A stretch of DNA of 64,000 bases from positions 172,524 to 236,523 of the forward strand of contig NBOG01000006.1 of assembly GCA_002104535.1 (NCBI GenBank). Direction: 5' to 3'. The notes under the pieces are model-generated. The model saw nothing but the letters and a program-made list of their open reading frames with translations. It was not told where the DNA came from and ran no database searches. A program made the position numbers and the translations under genes. Shown piece by piece: positions 37,617-46,785 of the stretch (positions are counted from its first letter, which is position 1; the number at the start of each line of letters is the position of its first letter). This stretch comes from Cognaticolwellia sediminilitoris. GTDB lineage: Bacteria > Pseudomonadota > Gammaproteobacteria > Enterobacterales > Alteromonadaceae.

Positions 37617-39230
37617 TTAGTTGGTAAAAATATTTAACGATTGTGGTAATACTTCGATCTGTAAGCTTTTAGCTGAAAAGACTTCGCCATCAATAACATA
37701 ATCAAGTTCATGCTCTGCCTTTATAACAACTTTCTTTGCGTTCACATGTTCGCTTTGTAGACTCTGTGCTGGTTCAGTTAAGCCTGAAAGAGCTAATTCA
37801 GCTAAACTTAACACGCTGTCGGTCATGTCCTGCTGTGGGGGTATCCATGTCACATCTAGCAAGCCATCTTTAATATCTGGCTCGCCACCACCTTGCGCTA
37901 ATATTGTGGTAAAAGGTGCAGCATTAGCAACAACTAAACTTGTGGTTTCAATGGTTTGAACCGATAAATTATCAAATTGAACTTGCAGTGTTAACACTTC
38001 ATTTTTATTTATAGCCTGCCAAAATGCCTGTAGGTAGGCGAATTGCCCACCGAGATCTTTTTCTTCACGATTAGCGCCGGTGATCATTTTATTTTCAAAG
38101 CCTAAGCCAGCCAATAATAACATCAAGTTACCATTACATTTTGCACTATCTATCTGAGTAGTCTTGCCTGCGATAATAACATCACAAGCGATACCAACAG
38201 GAATGACTTTAGTGCTAATACCAAAAAGTACATGGGCAAGAGCGTTAGCTGTGCCCATAGGGAGAATGCCCATGGTGATATCTGTTTGAACTAGTTCAGC
38301 GGCAACTTCAGTTAATGTGCCATCACCACCACAAGCAATGATGGTTTTTGCACCATCATTAATAGCCTGTTGAGTGAGCATTTGTGCGGAAATGTCTTGG
38401 GTTGTTTCTAAAATATTAAGGACAAAGTGTGGAGATAATCGTTTAATGACTTCTAATTTACCTTCAAACCATTTACCACCACCGGAGACCGGATTAGCAA
38501 TAATCCAAAGTGGCGGTTTTAATGTAAATAACCCGTCCTTGTGATAACGAGATAAGGCATTCAATTGGGCTTTATTTAAGCCTGCGGTAGTCCGTATACC
38601 CTGAATTTTTTCCAGTACTTGTGAAACTGTAAGGTGCTTGTTTTTACTCAAAAGATAAGCCGCCATCACTAAAACTGAACGGCCACGGCCTAAGGCACAA
38701 TGAATAACAACACCATTTGAACTTGTTATGTGGTTTTCAAGCCAATGGATGGCTTGTACTAATTTTTCAGCTTCAGGGCTTTTGTGATCCAGCACCGGCA
38801 AATTTAAGTAATCTAATGCTTCACTTTCAGCGGTCCAATCCAGGCCATCGAACTCCGCCGTAACATCTAATATCGCAGTAATCCCTTTTGCTTGTAATGT
38901 TGCAACATCGGAAGCAAAAAGGCGGCAAGCGAGATAAAGGTTATCATCAATTTTTTGAATGGCAGGCACCTTATCGTTTTTTCTTGCCCAAGAGTTATAA
39001 AGTTGCGAACCAAGTAAAAAAGGGATAAAAATCCAACGAATGTAAAACGGAATACTCCCGTTACTCTTTTTACGAAATATACCCGGCAAATCGAATATAT
39101 ATGCGAGGCTAACAACAGATAATGACAAACCAATCCAAGCAAAAATTAGCTTGATAAGTAGAGTGTCTATCAGTGATAGTGTTGCGAAAGCTAACAAAGC
39201 ACCCGCAATATAATATTTAACAATAAACAT
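37617..39230 (-). CDS. Membrane dual-specificity phosphatase fused to a diacylglycerol-kinase-like catalytic domain
   Basis: A 537-residue protein. The N-terminus has three or four membrane segments (about 1-76). A dual-specificity/PTP domain follows (about 90-230) with the C-x5-R loop HCALGRGRS (Cys 178, Arg 184) and Asp in the PVLDHKSPE region. After a linker, residues about 240-535 are a diacylglycerol/lipid kinase (YegS/DAGK) domain with ANPVSGGGK (246-253) and GGDGTLTE (301-308). It probably acts on lipids at the inner membrane, dephosphorylating and phosphorylating headgroups, but substrates are not shown. pldA follows 24 bases later on the same strand. Confidence 0.87.
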   Translation of the reverse strand: MFIVKYYIAGALLAFATLSLIDTLLIKLIFAWIGLSLSVVSLAYIFDLPGIFRKKSNGSIPFYIRWIFIPFLLGSQLYNSWARKNDKVPAIQKIDDNLYLACRLFASDVATLQAKGITAILDVTAEFDGLDWTAESEALDYLNLPVLDHKSPEAEKLVQAIHWLENHITSSNGVVIHCALGRGRSVLVMAAYLLSKNKHLTVSQVLEKIQGIRTTAGLNKAQLNALSRYHKDGLFTLKPPLWIIANPVSGGGKWFEGKLEVIKRLSPHFVLNILETTQDISAQMLTQQAINDGAKTIIACGGDGTLTEVAAELVQTDITMGILPMGTANALAHVLFGISTKVIPVGIACDVIIAGKTTQIDSAKCNGNLMLLLAGLGFENKMITGANREEKDLGGQFAYLQAFWQAINKNEVLTLQVQFDNLSVQTIETTSLVVANAAPFTTILAQGGGEPDIKDGLLDVTWIPPQQDMTDSVLSLAELALSGLTEPAQSLQSEHVNAKKVVIKAEHELDYVIDGEVFSAKSLQIEVLPQSLNIFTN

Positions 39231-39254
39231 TAAATCCCTCTCTTTAATTTTTGC

Positions 39255-40232
39255 TTATATAAACTTAAGTTGAATACCTAATCCGAACCGTTGTTGGTGA
39301 CGATTATAGTCAATAAGTGAATCACCATAGCCATTGAAATACTGCAATAAAAAGTCATATCGTGAGTTCAGAGGATAAGATAAATTTAATTCAACACTGC
39401 CTTTATTATCACTGGTTTTTAGGTTATTTCTCACAAGTGCCACAACATTTAAGTCACCAAACTTTGTACCATAACCAAGTTCGGTATAGCCTAAAAATCT
39501 TGTTATGTCTGGGTTGTCATCACCTGAAGAGTCAAACGGGTCAGTTTTTTCATCTTCTTTAATGCGGTACCAAGCTTTTATGTGATAAAAAGAATCATCA
39601 TCACTGAATATTGCAGAAGCAAATAATCGGTTCCAGCTACGTGAGCGTAAACCGCTTTGCCCATTAGACTGATGACTTATGCCAAAACGAATTTGATTAA
39701 ATTTAAACCCTGCGAATGTCAGTTCATTTCGCCATGAATAAAAAAGCTCAGGCTCATAGTTAGTCTCTCTAAATGGTTTTGACACTTCACTATTGTATAC
39801 TTGCCAAAAAGAAACAGCAGTAAAACCTAAATACAAACCCGTTGTGCTTTTATCCTCTTGATATATCGGGAGCTTGACACTAATTTGGTATTTAGCTTCG
39901 AGATTATCAACATTTTCAGTATTCAAACCCAATGCGCTAATCGTGTTCGGGTTACTGACATAACTAAAAGGTAAGATATAATTTAATCGATGCTGCGATA
40001 AAGCAAAAGGATTAGTAACCGCCTGATTAATTGATGCTGCACGGTCGTCTAATAATGTCTGATGAATTGAATTCTGCTGTTTAGTTTGTACAGCGGTAAC
40101 GTCAATATTTTCTGACTGAGCATTGATGCTATAGCTGATAACAAGAAAACATGTCGCGATTGTTACTTTTTGTCGCCATGCGATAGTAATATTTTGAGTA
40201 CATGTATCGAAAATAGTTTTTGTGAACTTCAT
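39255..40232 (-). CDS. pldA: Outer-membrane phospholipase A
   Basis: A 325-residue protein with a weak N-terminal signal region and a 12-strand barrel. The OMPLA active site is SHQSNGQSGLRSRSWNRLFA: His, Ser and, eleven to twelve residues on, Asn in WNR, matching the His142-Ser144-Asn156 triad of E. coli. PldA hydrolyses surface phospholipids that appear after outer-membrane damage. It lies upstream of the lipid kinase/phosphatase gene on the same strand, with 24 bases between, so the two may form a phospholipid-recycling operon. The N-terminus is somewhat longer than that of E. coli. Confidence 0.93.
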   Translation of the reverse strand: MKFTKTIFDTCTQNITIAWRQKVTIATCFLVISYSINAQSENIDVTAVQTKQQNSIHQTLLDDRAASINQAVTNPFALSQHRLNYILPFSYVSNPNTISALGLNTENVDNLEAKYQISVKLPIYQEDKSTTGLYLGFTAVSFWQVYNSEVSKPFRETNYEPELFYSWRNELTFAGFKFNQIRFGISHQSNGQSGLRSRSWNRLFASAIFSDDDSFYHIKAWYRIKEDEKTDPFDSSGDDNPDITRFLGYTELGYGTKFGDLNVVALVRNNLKTSDNKGSVELNLSYPLNSRYDFLLQYFNGYGDSLIDYNRHQQRFGLGIQLKFI

Positions 40233-40297
40233 TAAAACTTACTCTTTATTTTGTCGCTTCCTATTGGAAGCAACGGGTAAAATGAAAAAAGGTTTGA

Positions 40298-40721
40298 TTA
40301 AGCCATTTCAGCTTGATATTGCACAGCAAGTTCGATTTTTGTGCACTGCATTAGATACTTCCCTACTTGATGGGAAAAACTCTTTTTCTTCTTCTATTAA
40401 ATGATGAAGTACTTTGTCTTTTAGTGACTTCATGGATTTAAGCCAAACTGGTGAACTCATGCCTGTTTGGTCGAGTTTTTCAATAAGTTCGTCGATGTCG
40501 TGATGTTCAGCGATCGCATAACAAGTCACTGTTACTGTCGAGTCAAATTCCATCAAAGGCGCATGAAAATAAAGCTCTACAGGCAATGAATACTGAATTA
40601 ATTGCTGCGTCAACTTAATAAAAACCCCCTTTATACTTGTAAAGTTGCCAGCGGTTTCGACTAAAATATCCCCGTTTAAACCTCTTCGGGAATGGTTAAT
40701 AAATGTTTTATACAGATAAAG
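40298..40721 (-). pseudogene. Hemerythrin-family protein, degraded
   Basis: The frame 40308-40613 gives 101 residues, of which the first 80 resemble the middle of a hemerythrin domain (AIAEHHDIDELIEKLD, VLHHLIEEEKEFF). Reading upstream in the same frame gives LVETAGNFTSIKGVF, also expected in this family, but there is no ATG before an in-frame stop at 40722. Near the 3' end similarity moves to another frame (QVGKYLMQCTKIELAVQYQAEMA, ending at 40298), the usual hemerythrin tail. So it carries at least one frameshift and a lost start. Some iron-ligand positions also differ (Tyr and Pro where His/Glu are expected). Confidence 0.7.
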
Positions 40722-40923
40722 TTAATTAATGGATCACTTTGTTGAAGATTAAATTTTATAAAAGCAAACTTTTATGTCAATACCATCAACTTGATATTTT
40801 TGAGTTAGGCGCTTCAGATTCACTTAAATAGTTAGAGATGAAGGCTATCATGGAGGTTTCTAAGTCAGAGTGAGTAATGAGCTTTTTTACGAAGAAAGTC
40901 ATCTGCTTGTTTAATTTTTGGTA

Positions 40924-41235
40924 TCAATAAAGTCGGTACGCTTTATATTGAGGGTGAATTTCGAGGTAGTCGCACCAGGTACTAAAGTTTTTATAATTAA
41001 AGCGTTTATCTGTGCTGGTTATCCAAGTGGATGAAGCTTTTGCACTTAACTGGAACTTCACTTTGTGACCGTCAATAGCCACATAGCAAGCTAAAGGTAT
41101 GAAGGTTTCATTTCTTACTTTTATGCGTGCAAAACCATCTAAAGACTCGCCAAAAGTAACGGTGATTTTTGGTGAGGCCATCAATAAAGGACTAATTAGA
41201 ATTAAAGTAGCACAAAAATATTTAAAAAATTTCAT
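40924..41235 (-). CDS. Small secreted hypothetical protein
   Basis: A 103-residue protein with a signal peptide (1-20, cut near LMA) and a small beta-rich mature part with two Cys (in PLACYVAI and STWCDYL) that could form a disulfide. I do not recognise the family. It stands alone between the hemerythrin remnant and the SapC gene, with no strong ribosome site. Confidence 0.55.
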   Translation of the reverse strand: MKFFKYFCATLILISPLLMASPKITVTFGESLDGFARIKVRNETFIPLACYVAIDGHKVKFQLSAKASSTWITSTDKRFNYKNFSTWCDYLEIHPQYKAYRLY

Positions 41236-41428
41236 ATAGTAACTTTATGTTTTAAAAATAATTTTACTTATTTTTTTAAGTAATTTACTTATGTAAATTA
41301 AAATAATCTTCAGATAATTTTAATTATACCATTGAAAGCGTCTTTCGCTGTCACCATAACTATTATCAACAACAAAAAAGTGTCACAAACGACAACGATT
41401 AAAGACGCAGTAAAAAGAGAACTTATTC

Positions 41429-42205
41429 ATGGCTAACATTACCCCAATTAAAAAAGAAACTCATCAAAACATTAAAGTCGCATCTAAACGCGATTTATCA
41501 AATGTATCTAATCAACATATTGCCCCTGTTACTGCTCCTGAGTACTCACAAGCAGCAACGAGTTACCCGATAGTAATAGTTAAAGACCAAGGCACAGAAC
41601 GTTACCGCAGTGTGGTTATGTTAGGTTTAGAAGCGGGTGAAAATTTATATTACAAAGAAGATGCTTGGAACGCAGTTTACATTCCACAAGCTATCTCGAT
41701 GTCACCTTTTTCATTAGGTTTAGACCCAGAGAAAGAGAAAACACTAACTGCATGTGTTGATTTAGACAGCAAGTTTGTAGGTGAAGATAAAGAACATGAG
41801 TTATTCGACGCAGAAGGTAACGATTCTGAATTCTTTAAAGGTGTACAAGATTCACTAGGCCGTTTATATGATAACGAAGTAATGAATGAAAAATTCCTTA
41901 AAGAATTAGTTGATAAGGATTTATTATTTGAGTTGGAACTAAATATTAATTTTGCCTCAGGTGAAACTAAGAAACTAGTCGGCTTATACAGCGTTGATGA
42001 AAAGAAAATTCAAGAGTTATCTGATGAGCAAGTGCTTGATTTCCATAAACGTGGTTTATTTATTCCAATTCACGCGATGTTAGGCTCTATTGGACAGGTT
42101 AATCGTCTAGCTCAATTACGTAATCAAAGTGAATCAACAGCTAAAATAAACGCTATACGCTTTACGCCAGCGACTGCTGAAACTCAAGAAAACGCTAAAA
42201 AATAA
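41429..42205 (+). CDS. SapC family protein
   Basis: A 258-residue protein. The core from about residue 43 (SYPIVIVKDQGTERYRSVVMLGLEAGENLYY) to about 235 matches the SapC family (PF07277), with PFSLGLDPEKEK, SLGRLYDNEV, and LYSVDEKKIQELSDEQVLDFHKRGLFIPIHAML. The name comes from a Campylobacter surface-layer locus. In marine proteobacteria these proteins often sit near TonB receptors or tryptophan halogenases, but none are present here. No signal peptide is visible and the biochemical role is unknown. It is monocistronic, with a clear terminator. Confidence 0.85.
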   Translation: MANITPIKKETHQNIKVASKRDLSNVSNQHIAPVTAPEYSQAATSYPIVIVKDQGTERYRSVVMLGLEAGENLYYKEDAWNAVYIPQAISMSPFSLGLDPEKEKTLTACVDLDSKFVGEDKEHELFDAEGNDSEFFKGVQDSLGRLYDNEVMNEKFLKELVDKDLLFELELNINFASGETKKLVGLYSVDEKKIQELSDEQVLDFHKRGLFIPIHAMLGSIGQVNRLAQLRNQSESTAKINAIRFTPATAETQENAKK

Positions 42206-42227
42206 TGTTGAATTAATGTTATTTAAT

Positions 42228-42254
42228 AAAGGACCTAATAGGTCCTTTTTTTTT
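42228..42254 (+). terminator. Terminator of the SapC-family gene
   Basis: AAAGGACC and GGTCCTTT flank TAATA and run into a T9 tract. Confidence 0.92.
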
Positions 42255-42700
42255 GCGCTGAATTTGTCTTTAAATATTATGGAATAGTATTTACAAGTTT
42301 AAAGAACACAAATCACACTTTGTTAAAATGATAAATTCCATTTAAAACATTGTTTTAAAATTTAAAAAAATCCCTTTATGAAATAATTTAAACAGATATT
42401 TTACAATATATTATGTTGTGGATATTTTATGAATAACCATGCACTATTGTTGTAGAATCAATAAAGTGTTTTAACTAAAAACATTCGAACTTAACAGCAT
42501 CACTATTAAGTAAGGTTTACTATTTAGCTTAATTAGCCTAGCAACAAGTTATATAAATACACAACGCAAAATGCTGGGGAATAATTTTACTGTCGGTTTT
42601 ATATATAAATTGTATAAATTTCAGTGAATAAAAATTAAACGTCTGCTAGGATGATTTTGCTGATGATGTTAAATGAAGTAGGGTTAGGGATTTATACCGT
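42255..42700. other. AT-rich intergenic region upstream of the coiled-coil gene
   Basis: About 446 very AT-rich bases with no open frame, no clear hairpin and no convincing promoter pair. It should contain the promoter of the coiled-coil gene. Confidence 0.4.
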
Positions 42701-44575
42701 ATGACTGAACTGAAAAAATTGCCAAGTGATATAGAAGAAAATATCCAAAATTTGGCTGGAGATATCTATCTACAAATTGAAGATAAAATTACTGCTCTCC
42801 TTACGAGTTACGGTGATAACGTTGAAGTCACGCCTGAAATAATTACCCAGCACCCCCTGTATAAAGAACTCAAAGAACAACAGCTGTCTCTGCAACAACA
42901 AACCGAAAATACCGAATTAAAATATAGTGAAGAACTTAAAAAAATTCAGGCTGAGAAAGCAGAACAACAAGCTAAATTAAGCCAATTACAAGAAGACTTA
43001 GCGAATGCTGAGAACCTCAATAGCGCAAAGTTAACTGATTCAGAACAAATTCTAAAAGATAAGCTAGCAGAAACCTCGCGATTAACTAAACAAGTTGCCA
43101 AATTAAGCCAAGAAAACGCTGAGCAACAACAACGATTAAAAGAAATTGGTTTTGAATCCGAAAACAGCAATAAGCAACTCAAATTACTAACAGAAGAAAA
43201 AGATTCTTTAATTAAGAACGATAAAGCAAAAGCTGCAACGTTAGCGGTCCAAAATCAACAATATTCAGATCTTCAACTTAAATTTGATCAAGTCTCGAGT
43301 GAGTTGGAATATTTAAAAGCAGAACAAGAGCATAAACTGTTATCTAGTAACGAGCAGTTGACACATGAACAACAACAAGCTGAAAAATTGAAGTCGCAAA
43401 TATCAACTTTACAAACAGAGCTAAGCAATAAGCAAGTTGCTTTAGATAAGCAGCAAGAAGCGTTAAGCCTTAAGACTACCGAGAGTAAAGACCTAAGCAC
43501 AAAAGTAGCCAGTTTAGAGCAAACAATTAGTAAAATAGAGAAAAATTCTCAAATAGCACAGCAACAATACCAAGATGAAAAGCAAGCAAACAATACGAAA
43601 TGGGTAGATGAAAAGCAGCAGATTGAGCAAGCATTAAAGCTAGCATCGGTAGAAAATGAGCAAGCCCTTAAACAAATTCATGTACTTGAACGTGACAAGC
43701 AAACGCTTGAAAAAGAAATTGCAAATACTAACAGTGAATTATCTTCTGTAAATACGCTTCAACAAGCGACACTAAAAACAGTTAAAGAACTGCAAGTGAA
43801 AATAGAGCAAGAACAAAGTACTGGCGCCAAACTTGCTGCAGAGAAATTAGTCTTAGAAGAGTCACTTGTAAAAGCAGAGCAGCGCTTTACTAGTGATCAA
43901 GAGACGCATAAGAAAAAAATTACAGAGTTAACCTCAACGCTTGAAAAAGATGCTGCTGAGAACTTAAAACTTATCCAAAGCATTTCCAGCTTAGAGCAAA
44001 AAAATGCTGCTCAAACGAAGCAAATAACATCGCTAGAACAACAGCTTGAAAATACTAAACGTGAAATGCAACAAGTAATTGAAAAGCAGGATGAAAGCCA
44101 GAGTAAGCTTATTATTGAGCATCAAAAGGCGTTTGCAGATAAAGAAGCTTCAATCAGTGAATTAAAACTTCAAGCAGAGAAAACGGCCGCAGAACTCGCG
44201 AAGAAAATTACTAGCCAAGCTGAATCATTGAAAGCCGAGTCAGAAAAGTTAGCTGAGTTGGAAGCGTCTCATAACCTTGCTTTAAAAGCTATTGAGCAAT
44301 TTGAGTTAAGTATTAGCGAGAAACAAAAACAAATTACAGTGCTAGAACAAGAACTGGCTAAAACGGCTAAAAGTAGACTTTGGCATCAAGAAAATAAAGA
44401 TAAGCAAGAGTCTGAATATAACAAAGCACGTGAAACTATTAAGTATCTTCGTGATGAAAATAGCGAGTTAAATCGTAAACTTGAGCATCAAGTGAATGAA
44501 CTTGAAGATAAAATACGAGAATATCGTCTGCGTTTTGAATATGCGCAAAAAGAATTAACAAAATTGAGTAATTAA
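42701..44575 (+). CDS. Long coiled-coil protein of unknown function
   Basis: A 624-residue, Gln/Lys/Glu-rich protein that is helical and heptad-patterned from about residue 58 to the end. The first 60 residues (DIEENIQNLAGDIYLQIEDKITALL) form a separate short domain. Composition is strongly acidic/basic alternating with almost no Cys, Trp or Pro. There are no P-loop, membrane or signal sequences, so SMC-like names given by similarity to long coiled coils would be misleading. The C-terminal part (WHQENKDKQESEYNKARETIKYLRDENSEL) is the least repetitive and may be a conserved module. Alone in its transcript. A filament-forming or scaffold role is a guess. Confidence 0.6.
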   Translation: MTELKKLPSDIEENIQNLAGDIYLQIEDKITALLTSYGDNVEVTPEIITQHPLYKELKEQQLSLQQQTENTELKYSEELKKIQAEKAEQQAKLSQLQEDLANAENLNSAKLTDSEQILKDKLAETSRLTKQVAKLSQENAEQQQRLKEIGFESENSNKQLKLLTEEKDSLIKNDKAKAATLAVQNQQYSDLQLKFDQVSSELEYLKAEQEHKLLSSNEQLTHEQQQAEKLKSQISTLQTELSNKQVALDKQQEALSLKTTESKDLSTKVASLEQTISKIEKNSQIAQQQYQDEKQANNTKWVDEKQQIEQALKLASVENEQALKQIHVLERDKQTLEKEIANTNSELSSVNTLQQATLKTVKELQVKIEQEQSTGAKLAAEKLVLEESLVKAEQRFTSDQETHKKKITELTSTLEKDAAENLKLIQSISSLEQKNAAQTKQITSLEQQLENTKREMQQVIEKQDESQSKLIIEHQKAFADKEASISELKLQAEKTAAELAKKITSQAESLKAESEKLAELEASHNLALKAIEQFELSISEKQKQITVLEQELAKTAKSRLWHQENKDKQESEYNKARETIKYLRDENSELNRKLEHQVNELEDKIREYRLRFEYAQKELTKLSN

Positions 44576-44811
44576 CCGACTAACCTCATTAGAGTATAAC
44601 CATGTCGCTCAACATTAATAGCCAGCTTCTCTATAAGTAGTGCGCCGTTTTGAGCACTACGCTATGGATACTGTGTGATAACAATAGCGTTTTTTTTCTA
44701 TTAACTGCAACTAGTGGATAATAATAGCTACTTTTAAAGCATTAAGTATTCATTATCCTGAGCCCAGATTGGCTAATTACGATATACTCTCCATAGCTTT
44801 TATTACCCAGA

Positions 44812-45438
44812 ATGAGATCAAACGTGGCGATTAACCTACCCCTTAAAAAACTTAGCCAGTGGCAACAAGTAGCGTTTTGTGCTGCTTTACTTGAGCGCAT
44901 GTTACCTAATTATCAAATGTTTGCTGAACACACCCAGTTTGGTGAATATAAAATACTGAGAAATCAACTTGATCTGGTTTGGCAGTGGCTCGACAAAGCT
45001 AATCGTTGCAAGATTAATTATGATGCGCAAATTGCGAAACTTGAAGAACAAGTCCCTGATCCTGATGCCTCGGATTTTTTAGGTGTTTTTCCTGCGCTTG
45101 ATTGTGCAATGGCATTAATGTCGTTATTTCAAGCCATGCAAGACCCAGAAAGCGATGGATTTGTTAATGTCAGTAAATTGTCTGAGAACAGTGTGAGTTA
45201 CTATGTTGAATTGAGTTTAGCGCAAGAACTTGATGAAATAACGCCAAGCGAAGATGAGATAGAAATATCGCAACAACACATTACTGATCATCCTTTAATG
45301 CAGTGGGAAATAGCAACGCAAAATGAACTTTTTGACTATTTAACCACAGCCAGCGAAAACAAAGCCAGTTGCTTGAAAGCAAAAAACATGGCGCTTGAAG
45401 AAGGTTTATCAAATTTAGGTATTGAAATTAGCGCCTAA
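44812..45438 (+). CDS. yjaG: YjaG family protein (DUF416)
   Basis: A 208-residue protein of the DUF416 family. LSQWQQVAFCAALLERMLPNYQMFAEHTQFG matches the E. coli YjaG start (LESWQHVTFMACLCERMYPNY) and FLGVFPALDCAMALMSL matches its YGVYPAIDACVALSEL. It is cytosolic and its function is unknown, despite broad conservation. The ATG at 44812 is used; a GTG four codons later would also fit. Confidence 0.92.
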   Translation: MRSNVAINLPLKKLSQWQQVAFCAALLERMLPNYQMFAEHTQFGEYKILRNQLDLVWQWLDKANRCKINYDAQIAKLEEQVPDPDASDFLGVFPALDCAMALMSLFQAMQDPESDGFVNVSKLSENSVSYYVELSLAQELDEITPSEDEIEISQQHITDHPLMQWEIATQNELFDYLTTASENKASCLKAKNMALEEGLSNLGIEISA

Positions 45439-45703
45439 TTTTAGCCGTTCATCATACCTATCACTTCTTGATATTTTATTTCGTTCAATGAGTCTCAATC
45501 GAGCCATAATTGTCTTTAAATCGAATATTTAAGCTGAGAATATTTATATCAAGAGTGTATTTAGCCGCTCACGTTGCGTTAAACATTGACGTAGTGTTGG
45601 TAAATAAATAACCTAGGCTCTTCATTTTGCATACTCAAAATATATGATAACTGTTGGCAAGTTTGGTTGATATATTTAGCGCATTGGAAATTTTTCTATA
45701 ACC

Positions 45704-46702
45704 TTGGCAGACTTGCTGCAAAGCGTTGAGGATATTTATTTGTTTTTTGAAGGTTCAGAAAAAAAAGCGACCATTGTCATTGATAGCGAGCAACTTTCGT
45801 TACTCAATGACGTTTCCGATGACTTTTGGTCGCAATTAGTTCAGCGCAGTGATGCTCATATTTTATCATCCATTAAGAACAATGATTGCAAAGCATTTTT
45901 ATTATCAGAATCGAGCTTATTTGTTTGGCATGACCGGTTATTAATAATCACCTGTGGCAGCACAAGACTGGTACGTGCGGTGGAATATTTTATTCAAAAA
46001 ATGGGGGTAGATACAGTTCAGCAGATTATTTATCAACGGAAAAATGAGTATTTTGCGCATGCACAATCTAGCACCTTTGGTGACGATATTAAGTTATTAA
46101 ACCACTACATCACTGGCAAAGCACATCGCTTCGGAGAGTTAGACAACCATCATAATTATATTTTTCATCATGATAACGGTGTACATGCCTCAAGCAACGA
46201 TAAAACTTATGAGCTGTTAGCATATCAAATTAGCAAAAAGGCATCAGATAAACTGACCTCGTCAGGCTTAACAACTAAAGAAATAAGAGAGTTTTTACAG
46301 TTAGAACAGCTTTTTAGCGACTTTATATTAGATGATTTTGTCTTTGATCCTTTTGGTTATTCTATAAATGCGATTAATGGTCAGCAATACTTAACTATTC
46401 ATGTGACGCCTCAGGAAAATAGTAGCTATGTAAGCATCGGCTCTAATGTTAATTTAATTAAATTGGCGCCACGGTTCTTATCGATATTATCGCCAAAGTC
46501 TTTCGACTTACTCAGTTTTAATGAAGCTGATTTTAGTGAATTTACCGCTACTTTTATTCCGAAAAATTATGTCGCCACCGCGTTAGTTAATCAGCAATTA
46601 AATAGTAACTATTTGGTATGTTTTGCTAATTATATAATGCCACAACAAGCATTTTCCCCGGCAACCAATATTGATTTATTGGCACAAAGTCATGCGCTTT
46701 AA
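45704..46702 (+). CDS. speD: S-adenosylmethionine decarboxylase proenzyme, eukaryotic type
   Basis: A 332-residue pyruvoyl enzyme that makes decarboxylated AdoMet for spermidine synthesis. Features of the eukaryotic class are plain: FFEGSEKK (14-21), the autocleavage site LSESSLF with Glu 69-Ser 70, TCGST with Cys 84, PFGYS (Ser 220), and TIHVTPQE with His 233. Each has a direct counterpart in the human enzyme (E67/S68, C82, S229, H243), so processing should be intact. The bacterial short SpeD is unrelated in length. The start codon is TTG, because an in-frame stop lies 7 codons upstream with no ATG between. speE is not adjacent. Confidence 0.92.
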   Translation: MADLLQSVEDIYLFFEGSEKKATIVIDSEQLSLLNDVSDDFWSQLVQRSDAHILSSIKNNDCKAFLLSESSLFVWHDRLLIITCGSTRLVRAVEYFIQKMGVDTVQQIIYQRKNEYFAHAQSSTFGDDIKLLNHYITGKAHRFGELDNHHNYIFHHDNGVHASSNDKTYELLAYQISKKASDKLTSSGLTTKEIREFLQLEQLFSDFILDDFVFDPFGYSINAINGQQYLTIHVTPQENSSYVSIGSNVNLIKLAPRFLSILSPKSFDLLSFNEADFSEFTATFIPKNYVATALVNQQLNSNYLVCFANYIMPQQAFSPATNIDLLAQSHAL

Positions 46703-46785
46703 CTCGTTAAAGACTAATTAACTCATAAGTTATGCAAACAAAAATAAAAAATAATAAGCTCTTGCTTGAGCAATAAGGAATGCAA

